Below, one piece after another: positions 57,432-64,000 of a stretch of DNA of 64,000 nt. Within the stretch, counting starts at the first letter, position 1. The number at the start of each line of letters is the position of its first letter. A program made the translations under genes and the position numbers. The notes beneath the pieces are model-generated. The model did no database searches, had not been told where the DNA came from, and saw nothing but the letters and a program-made list of their open reading frames with translations. The DNA lies in the NCBI GenBank assembly GCA_045640985.1, contig JAZUFZ010000001.1:3090-67089 (forward strand). The letters are read 5' to 3'. This stretch comes from Colimorpha sp045640985 (lineage in GTDB: Bacteria > Bacteroidota > Bacteroidia > Bacteroidales > P3).

Positions 57432-57463
57432 TTTGTGTAGTATTAATTTATTTTGTATCTTTG
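57432..57463 (+). promoter_or_regulatory. Promoter of the 967-residue T9SS gene
   Basis: TTTG (57432-57435), 20 bp, TATCTTTG (57456-57463). The leader is about 65 nt. Confidence 0.78.
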
Positions 57464-57534
57464 TACGTTGATAGTGTATTTGCAAAAGTGTGCAAGTATG
57501 CGTAGATTAAGTTGTTAAAAGAAAAATTTATTAT

Positions 57535-60438
57535 ATGAAGAAAGTAATTTTGGTATTGATGACATTGGTTCTGGGCAATTCTGCTATGGTTATGGCTCAA
57601 ACTGATACCAGTCTTACGAATCCAACGAACTTCCAAGGTTGGTACGGAATGGTGGGTAAGCGTATTACCGGAACTCCTGATACGAATAACCTGGGCATAC
57701 AGTTCCCAGCCAACCCTCATATTCTGGTCGGCAATACCTTGGAAAGCCATCGCTATAATGCCACTGGAACTACCATTTGCGGCAGCACGAGCGCGTTTGA
57801 TAACACCAAAGACCGTCAGTATAGTATCGTGACTTCTGTCGAGGCTGCTGAGGAGTTTATCCATACCGATAGCCTGCCTCGTATTCCTGAAGGATTTACG
57901 AGTGCATTCCGTCTGGGCGATGTGGCTTCTACTGATTCCAAGGATACTAACTCTGCGGCTGCAATGTTCCATAACATTTTTGTGGATCCCGCTACCAATG
58001 GTCTGGTAACGATTAAATTCGCATGTGTGTTCCGTAATCCGGTTTATGGATCTACGGAGAACCAACTGGTTACCTTCCGCGTGGTAAAGGCTACTACTGC
58101 CGCTGGTGTGAACCCGGGAACAACTCAGGCTAACTGGGCTACGAAACCGGCAAGAACCAGACATGACGTGCCACTCAATATGACCGTATATGCTCCTCAA
58201 TACGACAACAATGGCGCACAACCATTGCCTGATGGCTGGTATGTTCATGTTGCTCAAGGTGTTGGATGCAGTTATGTGTATTGTGATTACCAGACGGTTC
58301 AGTTCGACCTTCATGAGTTTGCCGGTCAGTGGGTGCGTCTGGAATGCTATGCAGCAGATGAGGCCCGTCATCAATATGGCGGATATGTTTTCTTTGCCGG
58401 TACGATAGGCCCTGCTGCGGCAGATTCTGTAGTATGTCTCCCCGGAGAAGCCAATCCTACCATCTCGGTATCTGAAGGGTTTGAGAGCTACACCTGGTAT
58501 CGTTGTGGTACCAATTTCACGGGTGACATCAATACCATAAAGGTGGCCGATTCCGCAGTAACCTATACCAATAGCGACTATATTCGTACGACATACGCCG
58601 GCTCTACCAACTTCTTGAAATTCTACAAGGTTGCAGGTCCCTCTTTCAATAATGTATATGAAGTCCAGCCGGAAGATTTCGTTGTCCGTGAAGGCGCGGA
58701 TGCTGGCTCCTCAGTTTCGTCTCAGGTGTTTATCGCCCGCGTAACCACCAGCAGCGGTCTTGATAGGAATGAGTTCGGAAGAACCAAGCCCAATTATATG
58801 ATTGTGAAGATGGGCAACAAGAAGCCTAACGTAATTATTGATACTACATTCTTCTGCGACGCATCGGTGAAACTCAAGAATTTCAGTACGCTGATGTCCG
58901 GCGCATTTGATGAGAGCCTTACCAAGTGGGAAATCTTTACAAACTACACGGACGGTCAGCCTGTCGGTTCTCCGGTCTCAATCCGTACCGGGAATGAGGT
59001 TACCTATCAGTTCCCTTCCTCAGGCCGTCATGCAGTACGTCTTTCGGTTTCGCCATCGGATACCAACTGCAGAAGTTCAAAACTCTTCCCGATCAATGTG
59101 GTTAAGTCTCCGAGCGTATCGCTTCGTATCAGTCCGACACCTACTCCGTGTCCTGAAACTACCACTTCGCTGAGTTTTACCACACCCGACTCTGTTGCAA
59201 GTGTTGAATGGAAATATATGGATGGCTCTTCCTCCAATGATTATACGGCAACCCATGTGTTTACCGAGGCGGAGGATCTGCTGAAACTTACTGTCTGGAA
59301 CGGCCAGTCAATCGTGGATCCGAACAATGCCGCCAACAGAAAGCATTGTACTACTACTATAGATACAGTAATTAGAGTGTTTATGACACCTAACGTTACC
59401 CATACGGGAGACACGGTTCTCTGTAGTGGAGCACAGACGGATTTCAACGCCATGGTAGAGGGTGATAACGGAAGTGGTACATTCTCTTATCAGTGGTACA
59501 AGGATAAGAACTGTACCCAGACCGCTTGCGCCGCCGGACCTCATCTGGTGGCAAGACCTACTGCCACAGCAGATAATCCTACGGTGAAATATTATCTCAA
59601 GGTAACCACTAACCAGGGCTGCGAAGCAAAATATGAATTCTCCTTTACCGTGGTTACGGTCGGTGTAACTCCGCAGGAACAATGGATATGTGAAGGCTCG
59701 ACTGCTACTATGGTGGCTAAAGGCGCCAACAGTTATACATGGACCCCTCAGGTGGTCGATACTCTGCTGGAAGGTGGCGGAAACACTGTAGAGGAAACCG
59801 TTACCGTAACGCCGACATCCGATATAAGCTATCAGGTAACTGGCACCAGCGTGGAAGGCTGTACCACCAGCCCCGTGACAGTGAAGATTCATCTGGTAGA
59901 ATATCCTGAGCAGAGCGTAGTGTATGATCCTAAATTTGTAGATAGCGAGAATCCTACCGTAACGTTTAACGACCAGTCGAGTCCTTTGACCAGTACGGAA
60001 TGGGTGTTCGAGAACGGCTACAATATGGAAGGTCAGCAGGTGACTTACACATTCCAGGATCTGACCTCGGATTCTGTCGCGGCCACTATGCGTTCCACTA
60101 ATATCGTGCAGGGAAGGAAATGTACGGCAGACACCACAATACTGCTTTCTGTGGATCAGTTTCTGGTATGGGTACCTAATGCGTTTACGCCACGTCTGAA
60201 CGGCGAAAACAGCACATTCAGAATCATGACTGCAAACCAGCTGGAACATTTCGTAATCTATATCTATAGCCGAAGCGGACAGTTGGTATTTACCAGCACA
60301 GACCAGAACTTTGCATGGGACGGCACCTATAAAGACGGAGTTTGCCCGCAGGGAAATTATGTATATGTGATGAACTATCGCCGCGCCTATACCGACAAGG
60401 TGATCAGCAGAACAGGGTCAGTACTCCTGCTTTGGTAA
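57535..60438 (+). CDS. T9SS type B secreted protein with PKD/Ig-like domains
   Basis: 967 residues. Signal peptide MKKVILVLMTLVLGNSAMVMAQ. Residues about 25-310 are a large beta-rich N-terminal domain of unknown family. PKD/Ig-like domains follow at about 430-520, 530-610, 615-705 and 790-870 (for example SVASVEWKYMDGSSSNDYTATHVF; FSYQWYKDKNC). The last 85 residues are a gliding-motility-type C-terminal domain (VWVPNAFTPRLNGENSTF, YIYSRSGQLVF, WDGTYKDG), the T9SS type B signal. It is surface-exposed or released; the ligand is unknown. A terminator follows. Confidence 0.88.
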   Translation: MKKVILVLMTLVLGNSAMVMAQTDTSLTNPTNFQGWYGMVGKRITGTPDTNNLGIQFPANPHILVGNTLESHRYNATGTTICGSTSAFDNTKDRQYSIVTSVEAAEEFIHTDSLPRIPEGFTSAFRLGDVASTDSKDTNSAAAMFHNIFVDPATNGLVTIKFACVFRNPVYGSTENQLVTFRVVKATTAAGVNPGTTQANWATKPARTRHDVPLNMTVYAPQYDNNGAQPLPDGWYVHVAQGVGCSYVYCDYQTVQFDLHEFAGQWVRLECYAADEARHQYGGYVFFAGTIGPAAADSVVCLPGEANPTISVSEGFESYTWYRCGTNFTGDINTIKVADSAVTYTNSDYIRTTYAGSTNFLKFYKVAGPSFNNVYEVQPEDFVVREGADAGSSVSSQVFIARVTTSSGLDRNEFGRTKPNYMIVKMGNKKPNVIIDTTFFCDASVKLKNFSTLMSGAFDESLTKWEIFTNYTDGQPVGSPVSIRTGNEVTYQFPSSGRHAVRLSVSPSDTNCRSSKLFPINVVKSPSVSLRISPTPTPCPETTTSLSFTTPDSVASVEWKYMDGSSSNDYTATHVFTEAEDLLKLTVWNGQSIVDPNNAANRKHCTTTIDTVIRVFMTPNVTHTGDTVLCSGAQTDFNAMVEGDNGSGTFSYQWYKDKNCTQTACAAGPHLVARPTATADNPTVKYYLKVTTNQGCEAKYEFSFTVVTVGVTPQEQWICEGSTATMVAKGANSYTWTPQVVDTLLEGGGNTVEETVTVTPTSDISYQVTGTSVEGCTTSPVTVKIHLVEYPEQSVVYDPKFVDSENPTVTFNDQSSPLTSTEWVFENGYNMEGQQVTYTFQDLTSDSVAATMRSTNIVQGRKCTADTTILLSVDQFLVWVPNAFTPRLNGENSTFRIMTANQLEHFVIYIYSRSGQLVFTSTDQNFAWDGTYKDGVCPQGNYVYVMNYRRAYTDKVISRTGSVLLLW

Positions 60439-60466
60439 AAATAACTTCAAGAAAACATAACAATTT

Positions 60467-60496
60467 AAGGAGCTTCACTATGGAGCTCCTTTTTTC
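60467..60496 (+). terminator. Intrinsic terminator after the 967-residue gene
   Basis: AAGGAGCT (60467-60474) and AGCTCCTT (60484-60491) pair around a 9-nt loop and run into a T-tract. Confidence 0.85.
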
Positions 60497-60770
60497 GTGG
60501 TTCGCCCATCACGGGTGGCGGACGCCCGGTGGAGGCTCCACGTCAAGCGCAGCCTCGGCGGTCGCGCACAGGCTCAAGCCAGAGAAATATGCCCTTGGAG
60601 AAGGTATTATTGCTGATGTTCTGGGCTGTGGTTTCTCCGTGGTGGGACCGTCTTGGGGTGAGCAAAACTACAGTCGCTAAAACTGCATGGCGGAGAAGAT
60701 GTATGGGGGGCTCGCAGGTCATCCGCCGTTACGCATATTCCGATCGGCGTATTGCCTAAGTGTAGAAAAA

Positions 60771-60802
60771 TTTGCATAATTCAAAAATATTTTCTATCTT
60801 TG
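60771..60802 (+). promoter_or_regulatory. Promoter of the right-hand secreted-protein cluster
   Basis: TTTG (60771-60774), 20 bp, TATCTTTG (60795-60802). The first start codon is at 61022, so the leader is unusually long. A second box-like TATTTTTG lies at 60887-60894 without a matching -33. Confidence 0.7.
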
Positions 60803-61021
60803 CGTATCTGGAGATATTGTCTGTTGTTGGTCGTATGTCTTTGGAAAATAAATAGATAAGATAGTGTATGATAGGGTAGAATAAGGTATTTTTGCGTTCC
60901 ATACAGGGGCTAAAACCGAGAAAATATCAGATTTGTATGCAAGAAAAGAAGAATTTTTTGTGTTTGTGTGAGGAAAATAGGACGAAAGAAATAGAAAGTT
61001 CGCAATTTATTATGAAAATGT

Positions 61022-62245
61022 ATGAATAGGCATAGATCATATATGGTTTTGAGGCTCTTGCTGATTGTGTTTCTTGTGATGTCGGCACAAGTTAATGCAC
61101 AGGTGGCAGTGTCTTCGTCCGGTGCCACAATGACCAACGCTTTGGGAGAGGTAAGCTACACCGTCGGGCAGCCGGTATATGCCGAGACCGAGTCGCCGTC
61201 AATGATGGTCTATCATGGTGTGCAGCAGCCTTATTGTCAGCCCTCCTACGATACGGTTCAGGCTTTAGTATGCCCCAATTCGGCATATACAGACTATAAT
61301 TTCAATATAGCGGAGGCGGAGACAGCCATTCCGGGAAACTATTTATTCAGCCAGAATCTGATAAATTATTGTGGCTGCGACTCTATGGTTACATTGCAGC
61401 TTACGGTGAAAACCCTTGCTGAAGAGGCTGACTCTGTGGCTGCGTGCGACAGTTATATGTGGAGAGGCGTTGAATATACTGAGGGATTTGACTCGGTTAT
61501 GGTGTATCCGGATATAGATGGGTGCGACAGCACTTATAGGTTCCATCTCACCATAAATCATTCTTCGACATACGAGTTTGAGGCTCAGGGCTGTTATTCT
61601 TACGACTGGTATTCGGAAACTTATACCGAGTCAGGAATCTATCAGCAGACCTTGGTCAATCATTTGGGGTGCGACAGCGTTGTAACGCTCGACCTTACCA
61701 TCATAAACGGGCATCTTCCTGTTATCTATACCTATGACCGTCGGGTGCTGCTGGTGGATCATTATCCCGGCAACCGTCAGGAACGGGTTGATTATCCCGT
61801 CTATAAATGGTTCAGGGATTCTGTCTGTGTGGCATATTCTGGTCGGGATCAATATTTCGAGGAGGGTTATTCTCAGCTTCATGGCTGCTACTATGTGATG
61901 GTGCCGGCCGATTCTTCCCGGACGCACTGGGTAAAGTCCAACGTCATCTGTATGGATCAGCTGGATATTGAGGAGGTAGAATCGCAAGGAATAGAATTCA
62001 CAGTGGCGCCTAATCCGGTATTGTCGGGGCATGATCTGGTGGTGAGTCTGCTGGATATAAGTGGTGCGGACCTTTCTGAAATCAAGGTGATGCTATTCGA
62101 CAATGCGGGCAGAATATTGCAGAATATCGGTGTGGAAGAACCCCGTTTCACTATGAATATGCCATACGAGTCGGGGTACTATACTCTTTATGTCAGACAC
62201 GAAGATGGACGTTTCGGCGTCAAGAAGATTGTCGTCCATAGATAG
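61022..62245 (+). CDS. T9SS type A secreted protein with cysteine 'CDS' modules
   Basis: 407 residues. Signal peptide MNRHRSYMVLRLLLIVFLVMSAQVNAQ; a second ATG at residue 8 is possible. The N-terminal SSGATMTNALGEVSYTVGQPVY...GVQQPY is a short domain common in Bacteroidota secreted proteins. Three modules of about 45 residues follow (about 82-225), each with a leading Cys and a later GCDS (DGCDSTYRFHLTI, LGCDSVVTLDLTI), as in the giant proteins at 25-36 kb. A PKD-like strand region precedes a T9SS type A C-terminal domain (VAPNPVLSGHDLVV...KKIVVHR). It is followed by a barrel gene 5 bp downstream. Confidence 0.85.
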   Translation: MNRHRSYMVLRLLLIVFLVMSAQVNAQVAVSSSGATMTNALGEVSYTVGQPVYAETESPSMMVYHGVQQPYCQPSYDTVQALVCPNSAYTDYNFNIAEAETAIPGNYLFSQNLINYCGCDSMVTLQLTVKTLAEEADSVAACDSYMWRGVEYTEGFDSVMVYPDIDGCDSTYRFHLTINHSSTYEFEAQGCYSYDWYSETYTESGIYQQTLVNHLGCDSVVTLDLTIINGHLPVIYTYDRRVLLVDHYPGNRQERVDYPVYKWFRDSVCVAYSGRDQYFEEGYSQLHGCYYVMVPADSSRTHWVKSNVICMDQLDIEEVESQGIEFTVAPNPVLSGHDLVVSLLDISGADLSEIKVMLFDNAGRILQNIGVEEPRFTMNMPYESGYYTLYVRHEDGRFGVKKIVVHR

Positions 62246-62250
62246 AAGTT

Positions 62251-63264
62251 ATGAGGAAGCGGGGTCTGGTTATCGTCATATTGTTGCTGTCGGCAATGAC
62301 CTGCCATTCTCAGGAATGGACGAGGTTTCATTATCCCCGCAAGCACAACATTTCGTTGGGTATGGATGGCGGATTGGGAGGAATTCTTATCAATAAGTCG
62401 ATACTTCCTCCGACTGCTTACAGCTGGTCCGCAGGCGGAAGTCTGCTCTATACCCGTATGATGAACGATGAAGTGGGACTGCAATTCGGTTTCGGGGCCC
62501 GATGTGTAACAGGAGCCTTCAACGGGAAAGACCTCACGTCGGAGTATATGTCCACCATTTCAATAACAGACGGCGACTATTACCGCGATGAAGATGCCCG
62601 ATTTGTGTATGTGTCACCAAACGTTCACGAGTCTTACACAATGGAGATGGTGGAGATTCCGGTCAGGATATTATATACTGTCGATAACCGGTATTTGGCG
62701 GCAGGTGTGAAACTTGGGCTGCCTCTTACCATGACGGCCGACTATGACTATAGTGAGGGTATCATCGGAATTTCTGAGGTGATAGGAACCGGAACGGAAC
62801 TGGACGAGGTGCTTCCTACCGGCAGTTTTCCCGCCCGTAATGGCAGTTACGAAGTATGCGGATTCCTGAATGAAAAGCCCGCTTTGTTTGTGGATCTGTC
62901 AATTGAGGCCGGCTTGCGGATCACGCTTGGGGGAACACATAGTATGATGGTCGGTATCTTTGCTGACTATGCCCTCAATCGTAACAAAGTCGGATGCGAA
63001 GGCGATGAGGATTTCATTTCCTTTGAAGATGGCGTTCCGACCTACAGGACTTGTATGGGCTCCAACGTGGTTGAGGGCTTCGGCTATCTGTCAGCTGGGT
63101 TAAAACTGACATACCAATTCGGATTCGGAAACGAGGTAGGTGATGACCATGTACGAATCCGTCAGCAGGTGGCTCATACTACCTGGATAGAAAGATATAT
63201 CGCCAAACTGAAACTGAGAAAACGGTTGAGAAGCGGCCGTCGTTATAAGTTCTTCTGGCAGTAA
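62251..63264 (+). CDS. Outer-membrane beta-barrel protein
   Basis: 337 residues. Signal peptide MRKRGLVIVILLLSAMTCHSQ. It has alternating amphipathic strands (ISLGMDGGLGGILIN, AGGSLLYTRMMNDEVGLQFGFGARCV, VEIPVRILYTVDNRYLAAGVKLGLPL, FGYLSAGLKLTYQFGFG) typical of an 8-12 stranded barrel. After the last strand comes a basic tail of about 25 residues rich in K and R (IAKLKLRKRLRSGRRYKFFWQ), which is atypical. It is in one transcription unit with the T9SS protein (5 bp) and the fibre-like gene (about 20 bp), so a structural or export partnership is plausible. The fold is not that of PorP/SprF as far as I can see. Confidence 0.75.
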   Translation: MRKRGLVIVILLLSAMTCHSQEWTRFHYPRKHNISLGMDGGLGGILINKSILPPTAYSWSAGGSLLYTRMMNDEVGLQFGFGARCVTGAFNGKDLTSEYMSTISITDGDYYRDEDARFVYVSPNVHESYTMEMVEIPVRILYTVDNRYLAAGVKLGLPLTMTADYDYSEGIIGISEVIGTGTELDEVLPTGSFPARNGSYEVCGFLNEKPALFVDLSIEAGLRITLGGTHSMMVGIFADYALNRNKVGCEGDEDFISFEDGVPTYRTCMGSNVVEGFGYLSAGLKLTYQFGFGNEVGDDHVRIRQQVAHTTWIERYIAKLKLRKRLRSGRRYKFFWQ

Positions 63265-63283
63265 TTTGAAAAATAATATGGTT

Positions 63284-64000
63284 ATGAAATATAGATTTTG
63301 TCTCGTATTGATGATGTTGGCTATGCTGCTCAGCGGCATGGCTATGGCTCAGGCTCCGCAACAGTTCAGCTATCAGGCTGTCGTTCGTGATGCGTCAGGC
63401 CGTTTGGCGGCTAACCAGGCAGTCGGTGTCAGAATCAGTATCATCAACGGCGGAGTAACAGGAAATGCAGTCTATGTTGAGACGCATAATGTTACCACCA
63501 ATTCCAATGGACTGTTCACACTGAATATAGGTGCCGGATCTGTTCAGTCGGGTTCGTTCGCCACTATCAGTTGGAACGAAGGACCCTATTTCATAAAGAG
63601 TGAGATCGATCTCGATGGTGGCGGTTCCTATACGATGGTTTCCACCCAGCAGCTGCTCAGCGTCCCTTATGCGCTGCACGCCTCCACGGCAGAACGGCTT
63701 ACCACTCCGTTTGAAGAGACCCCTCAGGTGCTTAGCATCAGTAATGATACAATTTATTTGTCAAATGGCGGTTTTGCAGTGTTGCCTGCTGGCTTCAGCG
63801 GCGATTATAACGACCTGACCAACAAGCCTACAATCCCGACCAATATGAGCGATCTGATGAATGATATGGGCTATCTTACCAACTATATAGAGACTCAGAT
63901 ACTAAGCATTAGCAACGATACAATCTATCTGACGGGCGGTAGTTTTGTGGTATTGCCTTCCGGCTTCAGCGGCGATTATAACGACCTGACCAACAAGCCT
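63284..64000 (+). CDS. Secreted fibre-like repeat protein (3' end outside window)
   Basis: 239 residues to the window edge with no stop; an ATG at 63278 is an alternative start. Signal peptide ending SGMAMAQ. A beta-sandwich N-terminal domain (QQFSYQAVVRDASGRLAANQAVGVRISI, about 25-130) occurs in many Bacteroidota surface proteins. It is followed by repeats of LSISNDTIYL...VLPxGFSGDYNDLTNKP, with a 171-bp period at the DNA level. The SGDYNDLTNKPTIP motif is shared with phage tail-fibre and collagen-like shaft proteins. A trimeric shaft with a distal binding or T9SS domain is likely; the rest is not in view. Confidence 0.8.
   Translation, partial: MKYRFCLVLMMLAMLLSGMAMAQAPQQFSYQAVVRDASGRLAANQAVGVRISIINGGVTGNAVYVETHNVTTNSNGLFTLNIGAGSVQSGSFATISWNEGPYFIKSEIDLDGGGSYTMVSTQQLLSVPYALHASTAERLTTPFEETPQVLSISNDTIYLSNGGFAVLPAGFSGDYNDLTNKPTIPTNMSDLMNDMGYLTNYIETQILSISNDTIYLTGGSFVVLPSGFSGDYNDLTNKP

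Larger units (their letters stand above)
57116..57534. other. Intergenic region, 419 bp
   Basis: It contains an 11-bp tandem repeat (57194-57237) and the promoter and leader of the next gene. Short minus-strand open frames overlapping coaBC were rejected. Confidence 0.7.
60439..61021. other. Intergenic region, 583 bp
   Basis: It holds a terminator, GC-rich inverted segments (about 60500-60600), a promoter (60771-60802) and a long untranslated leader of about 215 nt. No gene was supported. Confidence 0.7.

Noticed and set aside
60342..60759. Small plus-strand frames after the 967-residue T9SS gene
   Set aside because: They overlap its 3' end and the terminator and have unrelated composition in each part.
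62251..63264. Calling the barrel a PorP/SprF type IX partner
   Set aside because: The typical N-terminal FSQFY...NPAFAG motif of that family is absent.

Overview
This 64 kb window is chromosomal DNA of a Bacteroidota bacterium, most likely an uncultured gut- or rumen-type Bacteroidales. The evidence is direct. Promoters have the phylum's TTTG-N19-TATCTTTG form and appear in front of about a dozen genes. Ribosome-binding sites are absent and start codons sit in A-rich leaders. Several very large secreted proteins carry type IX secretion system (T9SS) C-terminal signals of both type A and type B. Lipid A genes (lpxA, lpxC, lpxK), bamD and a Bacteroidota-style RNA polymerase omega subunit are also present. 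No rRNA, tRNA, CRISPR array, phage or complete insertion sequence was seen.

Layout. 1-7.6 kb: a truncated secreted deiminase-family protein and a lysine-fermentation cleavage enzyme (kce) on the minus strand, then a lytic transglycosylase, uvrA and a secreted PNGase F-type N-glycanase on the plus strand. 8.2-19.4 kb: a 2852-residue T9SS adhesin-like protein, then hisS overlapping a coiled-coil envelope protein. 19.4-22.2 kb: a repeat-rich, gene-poor island holding one AT-rich gene of unknown function and a fragment of a BspA-type leucine-rich repeat protein. 22.3-36.2 kb, minus strand: two giant paralogous T9SS type B proteins followed by an acyl-CoA ligase and lpxK. 36.7-41 kb: a coiled-coil lipoprotein, murL and murD in one tight operon. 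41-49.6 kb: a GroES-like protein, alaS, an MFS transporter, a split DUF4954 gene and htpG. 49.7-54.6 kb, minus strand: guaA, then a LysM/periplasmic-binding protein, lpxC and lpxA. 54.7-57.1 kb: bamD, rpoZ, coaBC. 57.5-64 kb: four exported proteins (T9SS type B, T9SS type A, an outer-membrane barrel, and a fibre-like repeat protein cut by the window edge).

Biological themes. The cell appears to build D-glutamate into peptidoglycan by the MurD2/MurL route: L-Glu is added, then epimerised on the nucleotide precursor. It makes lipid A with an LpxC that lacks the FabZ fusion common in the phylum. It invests heavily in T9SS surface proteins: five recognisable cargo genes occupy roughly 24 kb. The least described material is the pair of giant proteins at 25-36 kb. 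One carries seven serial modules of about 630 bp, each a CUB-like domain plus a fibronectin III domain. Both share a cysteine-containing 'CDS' module array that recurs in a third T9SS protein at 61 kb. A palindromic element of about 125 bp occurs twice, near giant cargo genes. Domain and promoter calls come from reading the sequence without database searches.
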